From Sulfurospirillum cavolei (GTDB taxonomy: Bacteria; Campylobacterota; Campylobacteria; Campylobacterales; Sulfurospirillaceae): 64,000 bases of DNA. Made by a program: the position numbers and the translations under genes. The notes under the pieces are model-generated. The model saw nothing but the letters and a program-made list of their open reading frames with translations. It searched no databases and had not been told where the DNA came from. This document shows positions 18,110-26,796 of this stretch, piece by piece. The stretch's first letter is position 1; each line of letters opens with the position of its first letter. The stretch lies in the NCBI RefSeq assembly GCF_001548055.1, contig NZ_AP014724.1, positions 496,001 to 560,000 of the forward strand. The letters run 5' to 3'.

Positions 18110-18901
18110 TTAACCGAACCTTCCCGTGATGTACTCTTCGGTCAGTTTTTCTTGCGGATTGACGAACATATTTTTCGTATGATCGAGTTCAATGAGTTCG
18201 CCCAAATACATAAACGCCGTATAGTCCGAAATGCGCGCGGCTTGCTGAAGGTTGTGCGTGACGATGATGACGGTAAGTTGTTCTTTGAGCTCGATAATAA
18301 GCTGTTCGATCGAAATGGTCGAAATCGGATCGAGTGCAGAGGTCGGTTCGTCGAAAAGAAGAACCTGAGGTTCAACCGCAACGGCACGTGCAATACACAA
18401 ACGTTGTTGCTGACCGCCCGAGAGTGCGGAAGCTCCGTCTTTGAGTCGGTCTTTGACTTCGTCCCACAATGCGGCACCGCGGAGGGCTTTTTCGACTTTT
18501 TCGGCAATGACTTTTTTATCTTTGAGCCCTTGAAGGCGAAGTCCGTAGGCGACGTTATCGAAAATGCTCATCGGAAACGGGGTCGGTTTTTGGAAAATCA
18601 TACCGATTTTCATACGAAGCGCGATAAGGTCGGTCTCTTTGGAAAGAAGATTTTTATTGTCCATATGAAAGTGAATTTCGCCTTCGTAGCGGTTTCCCGG
18701 ATACAAATCGTGCATACGATTGAACGATCGAAGCAAAGTCGTTTTTCCGCATCCGCTAGGGCCGATCAGTGCGGTGACTTTTTTCTGCGCGATCGGCATA
18801 TTGACCGCTTTAAGGTTGGGTTCGTTTTTACCCGCATAGTAAAAGTTAAAGTCTTTGACTTCAAGTTCGAGAGGATCGGTAATGGTCGTGATGGTAGACA
18901 T
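18110..18901 (-). CDS. pstB: Phosphate ABC transporter ATP-binding protein PstB
   Basis: 263 residues from the start at 18901 ([14 protein letters not shown]), which has AAGGAAA upstream and follows pstA by 10 bp; a longer frame opens inside pstA but lacks family similarity. Walker A GPSGCGKT is at 47-54; the signature [14 protein letters not shown] and Walker [13 protein letters not shown] follow near 150 and 172, and the switch His is in [13 protein letters not shown]. PstB drives high-affinity phosphate import. Last gene of the minus-strand pstS-pstC-pstA-pstB operon. Confidence 0.96.
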   Translation of the reverse strand: MSTITTITDPLELEVKDFNFYYAGKNEPNLKAVNMPIAQKKVTALIGPSGCGKTTLLRSFNRMHDLYPGNRYEGEIHFHMDNKNLLSKETDLIALRMKIGMIFQKPTPFPMSIFDNVAYGLRLQGLKDKKVIAEKVEKALRGAALWDEVKDRLKDGASALSGGQQQRLCIARAVAVEPQVLLFDEPTSALDPISTISIEQLIIELKEQLTVIIVTHNLQQAARISDYTAFMYLGELIELDHTKNMFVNPQEKLTEEYITGRFG

Positions 18902-18911
18902 CGATTTCCTT

Positions 18912-19760
18912 TTAGCGTTTTTTACGTTTGATAATAATGCGTCCGATGATGTTAATGGCAAGAATGGAAAATGCCAAGATGGCGGCACTTGCCCAACCGA
19001 TGGCTTGCCAATCTTCAAAAGGGCTCATCGTATAGTTAAACATCGTCACGGTCAACGACGCGATGGAACGAGACATATCCATCGAGTAAAAGTTATTGTT
19101 AAAGGCGGTGAACAGAAGCGGTGCGGTCTCTCCCGCCACTCTGGCAACACCGAGCAAAATACCCGTCGTAATGCCCGTAATCGCTCCTTTATAGACGATT
19201 TGGACGATAACTTTCCATTTGGGAGCACCCAGAGCGTAAGCGGCTTCGCGAAGTTCTCTTGGAACGAGGGCTAACATGTCATCAGTCGTTCGGATAATGA
19301 CCGGAATCATAATGATCGCAAGCGCGATGCTTCCCGCCCAACCGGAAAATTGTTTAAATGGCATGACTAAGATACCGTAGACGAAAACACCGATAATAAT
19401 GGAAGGTGCGGACATCATAATATCGGAAATATCGCGTGTGAAATTGGCAAAACGAGAATTCGCACCGTATTCGCTTAGGTACGTTCCTGCCAGCAATCCC
19501 ATCGGTACGCCGATCATCGTCGATGTTACGGTCAGCATCAAATGTCCCACAAGCGCATGGCGTAAACCGCTCGGTTCAATGCCCGGAGGCGCACCGTCAA
19601 CGCTAAAAATTTCCCAAGAGATGTGTGACAATCCGTTAAAGAGTAAAATACCCAAAATCCAAAAAAGGAAGAAAATGCCTAAAACCGTCGCAAAAGAGGC
19701 TAAGGAGAGGGCAATGATATTGTTGATTTTGCGTTTTTGGTACGAGGATTTATTAACCAT
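18912..19760 (-). CDS. pstA: Phosphate ABC transporter permease PstA
   Basis: 282 residues with six hydrophobic segments, the first near 17-40. The coupling-helix region [22 protein letters not shown] near 178-199 is the permease EAA loop. [13 protein letters not shown] further on is characteristic of PstA. It forms the membrane channel with PstC. It overlaps pstC by eight bases and precedes pstB by ten. Confidence 0.95.
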   Translation of the reverse strand: MVNKSSYQKRKINNIIALSLASFATVLGIFFLFWILGILLFNGLSHISWEIFSVDGAPPGIEPSGLRHALVGHLMLTVTSTMIGVPMGLLAGTYLSEYGANSRFANFTRDISDIMMSAPSIIIGVFVYGILVMPFKQFSGWAGSIALAIIMIPVIIRTTDDMLALVPRELREAAYALGAPKWKVIVQIVYKGAITGITTGILLGVARVAGETAPLLFTAFNNNFYSMDMSRSIASLTVTMFNYTMSPFEDWQAIGWASAAILAFSILAINIIGRIIIKRKKR

Positions 19761-20619
19761 TTTTTCTCACTTTACGTAAAAAGACGAATTTGGCTACGGC
19801 GATGACGCCGAAGCTCAGTACGAATAAGATCAGTGCCAAGAAAAAGAGGCTCGAATAGTACAAATCGCCGTCGGCTTCGCTAAATTCGTTTGCCAAAATG
19901 ACCGGAATACTCGTGGCGGGTTCTAAAATGGAAGAAGGCATGCGCGTAGCATTTCCCATCACGAAGGTTACTGCCATCGTTTCACCCAAAGCCCTTCCTA
20001 AAGAGAGAATAATCGAGCCGATAATGCCCACTTTGGCAAACGGAATCACGACGTCTTTAATCACGTCCCATTTGGTCGCTCCCAGTGCGTATGCCGATTC
20101 TTTGAGAATATCGGGCGTCGTATCCATCGCGTCTCTTGAAACTGCGGCGGTAAAGGGAATAATCATAATTGCTAAGATAACGCTCGCCGTCAACGTTCCG
20201 ATTCCCGAACTGTGCGTGAGTGCTTGAATGACGGGCACGAAGAAAAAAAGTCCCCACATACCGTAAACGATGGACGGGATCGCCGCTAAAAGCTCGATCA
20301 TCGTACCGATCAGCGTTTTGATACCGCCTCGAACGATTTCGGAAAGAAAAATCGCAATACCCAAAGCGATAGGCGTGGCTAACACCATAGCGATAGACGT
20401 ACTGCTCAGTGTTCCGTAAATGGCGGGAAATGCACCGAATTGCTCGACGTTGGGCGCCCAGTTGGTATCGAAAATAAATTTAAAACCGAGCTTATCGATT
20501 GCCAGCTTGGCATGATCGTAGAGGACGTAAAAAATACTCACTAAAATCACTAAAACCGAGATCGACATCAATCTCGCGAGGTTGCCGAAAATAAAGTCGC
20601 CGATATTAAAATGCTTCAT
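19753..20619 (-). CDS. pstC: Phosphate ABC transporter permease PstC
   Basis: 288 residues, six hydrophobic segments. The EAA loop is KESAYALGATKWDVIKDVVIP near 172-192, and GRALGETMAVTFVMGN near 206-221 is typical of PstC. AAIPSIVYGMWGLFFFVP is another conserved family stretch. It is 63 bp downstream of pstS, with a GC-rich hairpin in the gap. Confidence 0.95.
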   Translation of the reverse strand: MKHFNIGDFIFGNLARLMSISVLVILVSIFYVLYDHAKLAIDKLGFKFIFDTNWAPNVEQFGAFPAIYGTLSSTSIAMVLATPIALGIAIFLSEIVRGGIKTLIGTMIELLAAIPSIVYGMWGLFFFVPVIQALTHSSGIGTLTASVILAIMIIPFTAAVSRDAMDTTPDILKESAYALGATKWDVIKDVVIPFAKVGIIGSIILSLGRALGETMAVTFVMGNATRMPSSILEPATSIPVILANEFSEADGDLYYSSLFFLALILFVLSFGVIAVAKFVFLRKVRKNG

Positions 20620-20653
20620 AACGAAGTGGTTTCCTTCACAAGGAGATAAGGTG

Positions 20654-20675
20654 TCGCGGAGCTTTAGCCCCGCGA
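20654..20675 (-). other. GC-rich hairpin between pstS and pstC
   Basis: TCGCGGAGC and GCCCCGCGA pair over 9 positions with one A-C mismatch around a TTTA loop. No T-run follows on the minus strand. Such a structure at the 3' end of a binding-protein gene usually stabilises its mRNA or limits read-through, giving more PstS than membrane subunits. Confidence 0.55.
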
Positions 20676-20682
20676 GTTAAAA

Positions 20683-21684
20683 TTATTTTGCGCCGTTGGT
20701 TTTCAAGTAAGCTTCGATGGCTTCTACGGTCGGTTTAGGAAGTGGGATATAGCCCAATTTTTCAGCTTCCGCCGCACCTTTTTCAAACGCGAACGTAAAG
20801 AATTTTGAGACTTCTTTGTTTTCAGCCGCTTTTTCTTGAGGTAAAAGAATAAACGTTGCCGCTACGATCGGATAGGTCGTTTTACCCGGTTGAGACGCAA
20901 GGATTTGATAAAAGCCCTCTTCGCCTTTCCATTTTGCGTTCGCCGCAGCTGCCATAATATTTTCGGTCGTCGCTTTTACCCACGTACCTTCGGCACTTTG
21001 AAGCGTTGCCATCGGAAGGTTATTTTTTGCGGCATATGCCGTTTCGATATAACCGATAGAGCCCGGAGTTTGTTTGATCATATTGGTCACGCCTTCGTTA
21101 CCTTTTCCGCCGATACCCACAGGCCATTGAACGGTTTTACCCAAGCCCACTTTTTCATGCCATGTTTTACCCATTTTATCGAGCCAGTAGGTAAAGTTCC
21201 ATGTCGTACCGCTTCCGTCAGATCGATACGCAATCGTGATTGTTTTATCCGGAAGAGCTACGCCTGCGTTGTCCGCGGCAATTTTAGGATCGTTCCATTT
21301 GGTAATCGTGCCTAAGAAAATTTCTTCGACGACGGCATTGGAAAGCTTGACTTCTTTGCCTTCAAGTTCGGGAAGGTTGTACGCTAAACAGATAGCACCG
21401 ACGACGGCAGGAAATTGAAGAAGTTTGCTCTCGCCCAAGCGTTTAGCTTCAAGCGGTTCATCGGAAGCTCCGAAATCCACCGTACGCGCTTCGATTTGTT
21501 TAATACCGCCGCCGGAACCGATAGATTGATAATTGACTTGTACGCCGGTTTGTGCTTGGTAATCGTGCGCCCATTTATAATAGATCGGAGCCGGAAAGCT
21601 AGCACCCGCGCCGTTGATTTTATCTGCCGCTACAAGGCTGACTGCCGCTAGAGCTGAAAGAAGTAACATTCTATTCATCTTCAT
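20683..21684 (-). CDS. pstS: Periplasmic phosphate-binding protein PstS
   Basis: 333 residues with a signal peptide (about 1-20, LLLSALAAVSLVAA). INGAGASFPAPIY near 24-36, SIGSGGGIKQI near 54-64 and VDFGASDEPL near 69-78 form the phosphate pocket seen in PstS; RSDGSGTTWNFT near 153-164 supplies further ligands. It scavenges phosphate in the periplasm and hands it to PstCA. AGGGG lies eight bases before the ATG. First gene of the pst operon, driven by a Pho-box promoter at 21724-21755. Confidence 0.96.
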   Translation of the reverse strand: MKMNRMLLLSALAAVSLVAADKINGAGASFPAPIYYKWAHDYQAQTGVQVNYQSIGSGGGIKQIEARTVDFGASDEPLEAKRLGESKLLQFPAVVGAICLAYNLPELEGKEVKLSNAVVEEIFLGTITKWNDPKIAADNAGVALPDKTITIAYRSDGSGTTWNFTYWLDKMGKTWHEKVGLGKTVQWPVGIGGKGNEGVTNMIKQTPGSIGYIETAYAAKNNLPMATLQSAEGTWVKATTENIMAAAANAKWKGEEGFYQILASQPGKTTYPIVAATFILLPQEKAAENKEVSKFFTFAFEKGAAEAEKLGYIPLPKPTVEAIEAYLKTNGAK

Positions 21685-21723
21685 TGAAATTCCCCTTTGC
21701 TGAAGTTTGATATAACAAGAGGC

Positions 21724-21755
21724 ATTCTAATAGGAATTGGTTACCGTTTGATTAC
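21724..21755 (-). promoter_or_regulatory. Pho-box promoter of pstSCAB
   Basis: On the minus strand GTAATCAAACGGTAAC (21755-21740) is the 11-bp direct repeat. It is followed by exactly 10 bp and TAGAAT (21729-21724), 40 bp before the pstS start. Confidence 0.8.
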
Positions 21756-21797
21756 ATGTAAGGCTCTTTTTGAAGCGTGACATGTCAAAAACGAAAC

Positions 21798-21829
21798 GTA
21801 ATCACACCGTAATGAAATCCCTTTAATAT
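21798..21829 (+). promoter_or_regulatory. Pho-box promoter of the second pstS operon
   Basis: GTAATCACACCGTAAT (21798-21813) is a direct repeat with identical GTAAT halves, followed by 10 bp and TAATAT (21824-21829). It is divergent from the pstSCAB promoter, and two ACATGT palindromes lie between them. Confidence 0.78.
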
Positions 21830-21884
21830 AGCGTTTGCAATTGCATCGGATCGAAAAAGTTTGAACGCCCAAGCGGCGAGCGTA

Positions 21885-21909
21885 GGCGTTTGGGCTTTGC
21901 CTAAACGCC
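21885..21909 (+). promoter_or_regulatory. Strong leader hairpin with an alternative upstream partner
   Basis: GGCGTTTGGGC (21885-21895) pairs with GCCTAAACGCC (21899-21909) over 11 positions (one G-T pair) around a TTT loop. The 5' arm can instead pair partly with AACGCCCAA at 21864-21872 (through GGCGTT or TTGGGC). It sits in the roughly 100-base untranslated leader of the second pstS gene. An A-rich stretch follows, not a T-run, so it is not a plain terminator. Confidence 0.5.
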
Positions 21910-21940
21910 GTGGTAAAAATAAAAAAGAAGGAGCGTTAGG

Positions 21941-22981
21941 ATGAACATGTCAAAACGTGCTATCGTGTGGTTGTTGGGCATTGCCTCTTTAAGCGGCGTT
22001 GCCGTTGCGAGAGATCAAATTTATATCGTCGGTTCTTCGACGGTTTATCCGTTTACGACCTACGTTGCCAAGGCATTTGCCGCGAAAAGCAATCCGCTTC
22101 CGCGCGTCGAGTCGACCGGAACGGGCGGAGGAATGAAACTGTTTTGTGCCGGCGTAGGCCCCGATACGCCCGATATAACGAATGCTTCACGCCCGATGAA
22201 GCAAAGCGAATATGAAACGTGCGTCAAAAACGGCGTGAGCGACATTACCGGTATGAAAGTCGGATTTGACGGCATCGTATTTGCCCATTCACAAAAAAAT
22301 CCCGACATATCGCTGACGCGCGAACAGATTTTTCTAGCACTTGCCGAAGAAGTGCCCTCTAAAGACGGCAAAAGCTTGGTCAAAAATCCGTATAAAACAT
22401 GGAATGAAATCGACCCTTCGCTTCCCAATCGCAAAATCGTCGTTTACGGCCCTCCGACAACTTCGGGAACGCGCGATTCTTTCGAAGAGATGGTCATGGA
22501 GCATGCTTCTAAACATTTTGACGCGTACGGCGATCAAAAAGGTAAATACAAAGCCATTCGCCAAGACGATGTGTATGTTCCCGCGGCGGAAAACGATGAT
22601 TTGGTCGTGCGTAAACTGACAAAAGACCTCGAAGCGTTCGGTATTTTCGGTTATAGCTATCTTGAAGAGAACGCCGATAAAATCCAAGGCGCACACGTCG
22701 ACGGCAAAGACCCCACTTTTCAAACGATCTCTTCGGGCGAATACCCGATCGCGCGAGGGTTGTATCTTTACATCAAAAACGCCCACCGAAACGACGTTAA
22801 AGGCATGGAAGCGTTCATTAAATTGTACACGAACGCAAACATGATAGGTCTCAAAGGAGCACTGCAACGCATCGGCTTGATTCCGATGGACGAGCGCGAA
22901 TTGAAAAAAGTGCAAGTCGCCGTTTGGGCTCAAACCAAACTGACCGAAGCGATGGTCAAGAAAAATACGATTTTACCCTAA
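21941..22981 (+). CDS. Second PstS-family phosphate-binding protein
   Basis: 346 residues with a signal peptide (about 1-24). IVGSSTVYPFTTYVA near 29-43, STGTGGGMKLFCAG near 60-73 and TNASRPMKQSE near 82-92 are pocket motifs of the PstS family; PTTSGTRDSFEEM near 173-185 supplies the SGT ligands. The sequence is clearly different from the first PstS, closer to the type with VGSSTV and long inserts. It has no permease of its own here, so it may feed the same PstCA or act as a scavenger or sensor. AAGGAG stands seven bases before the start; a Pho box lies upstream. Confidence 0.87.
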   Translation: MNMSKRAIVWLLGIASLSGVAVARDQIYIVGSSTVYPFTTYVAKAFAAKSNPLPRVESTGTGGGMKLFCAGVGPDTPDITNASRPMKQSEYETCVKNGVSDITGMKVGFDGIVFAHSQKNPDISLTREQIFLALAEEVPSKDGKSLVKNPYKTWNEIDPSLPNRKIVVYGPPTTSGTRDSFEEMVMEHASKHFDAYGDQKGKYKAIRQDDVYVPAAENDDLVVRKLTKDLEAFGIFGYSYLEENADKIQGAHVDGKDPTFQTISSGEYPIARGLYLYIKNAHRNDVKGMEAFIKLYTNANMIGLKGALQRIGLIPMDERELKKVQVAVWAQTKLTEAMVKKNTILP

Positions 22982-23027
22982 GCTATCTTGCCTTCGATAG
23001 GGCACGCTTTTAGAAAGGAAACACGGA

Positions 23028-23837
23028 ATGCAACGAACGATTTTAGGATGCGCTTTTGCGTTGGTAGGCACGGTAGCCCTCACGATTGCAGGCGTCCATG
23101 TCATGCAATCGCAAAGCCCCTCTCAAACGCAAAAAGCGACGCTTGAGACGCTTCATTCGATGAGCCCGACGCTTATGAAGTTACGTTTGGACGTGAAAGA
23201 GTATATGATCGTCCAAGATAAAAAATACCTGATCGATTTCGATCAAGAAGCCAAACGTCTGTACGCGCTCTTAGACACTTTGGACGCGCAATCGTCTCAG
23301 GACAAAAACCGTGCGCAAACGATCGATGCCTTGCGTCGCGATATGCAAGCTTTCGATCGTTTGTTCAAAGCGATCATCGCGCTTGAAGAAGAGAATGCCA
23401 AGATTGAAGTGGAGATTTTCGCCAAGTACGATGCGTTATTGGAAGAGCATCCCAACCGTATTTTGTTTCAGGCGTTTACCGATAACGATCCGATGAGCGG
23501 CAACAGTGCGGCGCATCTTTTAGACGCGGCGTTGAAGTATAAACTGGCCGTGGCGTCGTATTCGCTCAATAACAGTGAATTTTTCTTGATTCGAACCAAA
23601 GAGATGAAAGATCTCGTTAAAAAGCATGCCGACAAGATCGAGCTTTTAGTCGACAATAAAGAGAGCGTTAAACGCATTAAAGCCTTTAAAGAGGTTTTCG
23701 AGACCTATACGCAAGGGTTCGATCGTTTGGCAAGCAACATTCAAGCCAAACGTAAAAACGTGAGCGATGCCTTTGACGACGTGGTACCGCGTATGATGAG
23801 CCGTTCGCAGGCTCTTTTGTTTGCATCGGAGAAATAA
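23028..23837 (+). CDS. Membrane-anchored helical sensor-like protein without output domain
   Basis: 269 residues. One N-terminal membrane helix or signal anchor (about 4-26) precedes a wholly helical domain of about 240 residues, with heptad-like stretches such as MKLRLDVKEYMIVQDKKYLIDFDQEAKRLYALLD. The layout resembles the bimodular four-helix ligand domains of chemoreceptors and sensor kinases, but there is no second membrane segment, HAMP or signalling domain, and the protein simply ends. It is 46 bp after the second pstS and probably shares its Pho-box promoter. I do not recognise a named family; it could pass a binding signal to a separate receptor. Confidence 0.6.
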   Translation: MQRTILGCAFALVGTVALTIAGVHVMQSQSPSQTQKATLETLHSMSPTLMKLRLDVKEYMIVQDKKYLIDFDQEAKRLYALLDTLDAQSSQDKNRAQTIDALRRDMQAFDRLFKAIIALEEENAKIEVEIFAKYDALLEEHPNRILFQAFTDNDPMSGNSAAHLLDAALKYKLAVASYSLNNSEFFLIRTKEMKDLVKKHADKIELLVDNKESVKRIKAFKEVFETYTQGFDRLASNIQAKRKNVSDAFDDVVPRMMSRSQALLFASEK

Positions 23838-23845
23838 AGTAGCGT

Positions 23846-24295
23846 TTAAAACGTATATTTTTGTAAAAGGGCGTTCAGCGTATCGGCGAAGGCGCGTTTT
23901 TGCTTTTCGCCGATCGCGCTTGGTCCGCCGGTGATTTCACCCGCATCTCTGAGTTCTTGCATGAGATTTCGCATCGCAAGCAGGCTTTTGATATTGTGTT
24001 CGTCGTAGAGCGTTCCTCTGGGATCAAGTACCAAAACTTTTTTATCGACGAGTCGATTTGCCAAAGGAATATCCGCCGTCACGACCAACTCATACGGTTT
24101 GACATGTTCAAAAATATAATGATCGGCTTCATCGGCTCCTTGGGCGACGACGATCCTATGAAGGTGCGACGAGGCGGGCAAAGGAATGGGTTTGTTGGCG
24201 ACGAAATAGGTCGTGATTTCGCGTTTGGAAACGGCGCGTAGCAAAATGTCTTTCAGCAGGTTAGGAAAAGCGTCGGCATCGACGTAAATTGCCAT
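23846..24295 (-). CDS. YaiI/YqxD family protein (DUF188)
   Basis: 149 residues. IYVDADAFPNLLKDILL at the N-terminus, GADEADHYIFEHV near 54-66, VVTADIPLANRLVDKK near 71-86 and GGPSAIGEKQKRAFADTLN near 122-140 match the conserved blocks of this family, a PIN-like fold with acidic residues. No biochemical function is established. Convergent with the sensor-like gene across eight bases; eight bases separate it from the PilZ gene behind it. Confidence 0.88.
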   Translation of the reverse strand: MAIYVDADAFPNLLKDILLRAVSKREITTYFVANKPIPLPASSHLHRIVVAQGADEADHYIFEHVKPYELVVTADIPLANRLVDKKVLVLDPRGTLYDEHNIKSLLAMRNLMQELRDAGEITGGPSAIGEKQKRAFADTLNALLQKYTF

Positions 24296-24302
24296 ATGTC
24301 GT

Positions 24303-25433
24303 CTAACTTCGATGTTTGAGTTGATGGCGTAATTCCATCAAAAGCCCGTTTTGGCGCATGGCGATGTACTGATGAATTTTGGATTTCATAAATGCGTTGG
24401 GTTGAATCGCAAGCACAAGCGTTTCGTTGATGAGGCTAAAAATCGTCGCATCCGCGCTAATCATCGTTAAAAAACCCTTGTCGCTTGGCAGTTGAAAACG
24501 AATCTCAAACGTCTCCTCCAAAAGACCCTTTTGTAAAATCTTTTCAATATCGCTCAATTTGACGCGAAGCACGATCGCACTCTCCGACAAATTGTCGATC
24601 GTACCGTCGAAGAGTTTGATTTTTGTGCGTAAAAGCGTCGCGTTAATCGCTTTTTGCGGTTGAACGCGGATGTAGGAGCGATCAAGCGGCGAAGCGTCTA
24701 AAAATTCAAGTTGCGTCAAGACGACCAAGGATTTTGCCGGATCGACTTTGATGATTTTGGCTTTGATAACGTTAGGGATTTTGTCGTGTTGTAAAAACGT
24801 AAAGTGTTCCAAGCCGTAGTAATGAATTTTGGGCGTCGTAATTTTCAGCTGTGCTACGCCCTCGTCGAAGTGGGCGACGCTTGCTTCTTCTTGGATAGGA
24901 ATACCGTTGTAAAGATTATGCAGCGTGACGCGTTTGTCTTTACGCAAGATAGCGGCTAAGACGTCGTTTTTGGTATGTGTTTCGTAAAAGTCAAACTCCA
25001 AGGTGCCGTAAAAAATCTTTTTGCGCGTCGAAAGCTTGGACATAACGTAGTATTTATCGAGCCGATCCATCAGGCTTTTGTACGTATCGCTCGGATCGTA
25101 AAGCGTGATACCGATGCTTTTAAGCTCGACTTTAAAATAGACTTTCAAGGCGTGCTCCACGTGTTTCATGATTTTTTTGGCATGGTGGAGTTTCGTATCG
25201 CGCAAGATGACGACGAAGGTGTCGTTTGATTGTTGCAAAATCGTTTGAAACGAGAGTTCCGAATGCATAAACGTGATCACGTCGCGGAAGAAAAAGCCGT
25301 CTTCGACATCGACCTCGAAGCCGAATTTTACCAAGCAAAACGGACTTTCGTGCATTTTGGCAAAATTGATAGCGGCTTCGAGAATCCCTCGATTGAGATA
25401 CGTGTTGATCGTTTCGTAATGGCTCGTGTTCAT
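24303..25433 (-). CDS. Degenerate GGDEF-like plus PilZ domain protein
   Basis: 376 residues. The first 150 or so (CLVKFGFEVD..., FVVILRDTKLHHAKKIMKHVEHAL) have the strand-helix pattern of a nucleotidyl-cyclase-type domain but no GGDEF active-site motif. The C-terminal part (about 240-376) looks like PilZ: RSYIR provides the RXXXR arginines and DNLSESA replaces the usual (D/N)XSXXG, with Ala for the final Gly. PilZ domains bind c-di-GMP. I infer a c-di-GMP effector, perhaps for motility or polysaccharide; the family assignment is by pattern only. Confidence 0.55.
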   Translation of the reverse strand: MNTSHYETINTYLNRGILEAAINFAKMHESPFCLVKFGFEVDVEDGFFFRDVITFMHSELSFQTILQQSNDTFVVILRDTKLHHAKKIMKHVEHALKVYFKVELKSIGITLYDPSDTYKSLMDRLDKYYVMSKLSTRKKIFYGTLEFDFYETHTKNDVLAAILRKDKRVTLHNLYNGIPIQEEASVAHFDEGVAQLKITTPKIHYYGLEHFTFLQHDKIPNVIKAKIIKVDPAKSLVVLTQLEFLDASPLDRSYIRVQPQKAINATLLRTKIKLFDGTIDNLSESAIVLRVKLSDIEKILQKGLLEETFEIRFQLPSDKGFLTMISADATIFSLINETLVLAIQPNAFMKSKIHQYIAMRQNGLLMELRHQLKHRS

Positions 25434-25449
25434 GCGGATCCTTTGCGTG

Positions 25450-26724
25450 CTAAATCGTACGAAGTGCTTGGTCGAAATCGGCGATAATATCGTCGATATT
25501 TTCGAGTCCTACGGTGACGCGAACCAAATCTGGCGTCACGCCGGCTTTGAGTTGTTCTTCGTCGCTGAGTTGACGGTGCGTCATGCTCGCCGGATGCAAC
25601 ACGCCCGTGCGAACGTCGGCGACATGTACGACGATGGCGGCAAGTTTGAGTGCGTTCATCACTTTTTCGCCTTCGTCCCTTCCGCCTTTAACGCCGAACG
25701 TTAAAACGCCGCTCGCGCCTTTGAGGTACTTTTGCGCTAATGCGTAATCTTTATGCGAAGGGAGTGCGGGATAGTTGACCCAGCCGACTTTGGGATGCGC
25801 TTCTAAAAACGAAGCGAGCTTTAAGGCGTTTTCGCAATGCCTGTCCATTCTGACATGTAAGGTTTCCGTGCCGAGGTTGGTTAAAAAAGCATTCATCGGC
25901 GTCAAGTACGAACCGATGTCACGAATCCACTGAACGCGCGCTTTGACGATGTAGGCGAGATTGCCGAATTTTTCGGTATAGACGATGCCGTGGTAACTTT
26001 TGTCGGGTTCGGTAAATTCGGGAAATTTACCGTTGCGCCAGTTAAATGTACCACCGTCTACGATCACGCCTCCGACGCTGATCGCGTGACCGTCGAGGTA
26101 TTTGGTCGCCGAGTGAATGACGATGTGCGCTCCGAGTTCCAGCGGGCGGCAAAGGTAAGGCGTGGCAAACGTATTATCTACGATCAGCGGAACGTCCATC
26201 TCGTGCGCCAAGGCGGAAAATTTTTCAAAATCGAGAACGTCAAGTTTCGGATTGGCGATGGTTTCGCCGAAAATCGCTTTGGTATTGGGTCTGAAAAACG
26301 TTTTGAGTTCCTCTTTGGAGAGGCTTGCGTCCACGAGCGTGACGTCGATGCCCATCTTTTTCAGCGTGTTGGTGAATAACGAAACGGTTCCGCCGTAAAT
26401 CGCACCCACGGCGATAAAGTGGTCGCCCGAGGAGCAGATATTGGCGATAGCGATCGTCGAAGCGTTTTGTCCCGAAGAGGTAACCAATGCGCCCACACCG
26501 CCTTCAAGGGCTGCGATTTTGTTTTCTAAGGCTTCACATGTAGGATTGGAAATACGCGAATACATATGCCCCGGTGCTTCCAAATCGAAAAGCATCGCAA
26601 CTTCTTTGACGCTGTCGTATTTGTAGGTGGTGCTTTGGTATATGGGAAGGACGCGCGGCTCGCCGTTTTTCGGCTCCCACCCGCATTGAATGGTTTTGGT
26701 TTCAATCGCCCAGTCGTGTGACAT
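25450..26724 (-). CDS. metY: O-acetylhomoserine sulfhydrylase MetY (PLP enzyme)
   Basis: 424 residues, the usual length. MYSRISNPTCEALENKIAALEGG near 53-75, SSGQNAST, and the PLP-lysine motif HSATKYLDGH near 205-214 identify the Cys/Met-metabolism PLP family; VDNTFATPYLCRP is typical. The enzyme makes homocysteine from O-acetylhomoserine and sulfide, the direct sulfhydrylation route to methionine. It is divergent from ciaB. Two ACATGT palindromes occur inside the gene, near 25,850 and 26,526. Confidence 0.93.
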   Translation of the reverse strand: MSHDWAIETKTIQCGWEPKNGEPRVLPIYQSTTYKYDSVKEVAMLFDLEAPGHMYSRISNPTCEALENKIAALEGGVGALVTSSGQNASTIAIANICSSGDHFIAVGAIYGGTVSLFTNTLKKMGIDVTLVDASLSKEELKTFFRPNTKAIFGETIANPKLDVLDFEKFSALAHEMDVPLIVDNTFATPYLCRPLELGAHIVIHSATKYLDGHAISVGGVIVDGGTFNWRNGKFPEFTEPDKSYHGIVYTEKFGNLAYIVKARVQWIRDIGSYLTPMNAFLTNLGTETLHVRMDRHCENALKLASFLEAHPKVGWVNYPALPSHKDYALAQKYLKGASGVLTFGVKGGRDEGEKVMNALKLAAIVVHVADVRTGVLHPASMTHRQLSDEEQLKAGVTPDLVRVTVGLENIDDIIADFDQALRTI

Positions 26725-26796
26725 TATGTATCCTTTAAAGCGTTCATGAGATTAAATGAGATAAAATTATACTTAAAAAAACACGAGAATGAAGTG

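Noticed and set aside
23028-23837. Annotation as a methyl-accepting chemotaxis protein
   Set aside because: There is no signalling hairpin motif, HAMP or second membrane helix, and the frame ends cleanly without a frameshifted continuation downstream.
26746-26796. Seventeen-residue longer N-terminus for CiaB
   Set aside because: It would begin 21 bp from the divergent metY start, lacks a ribosome site and covers the likely -10 region; the start at 26797 gives the usual family length.
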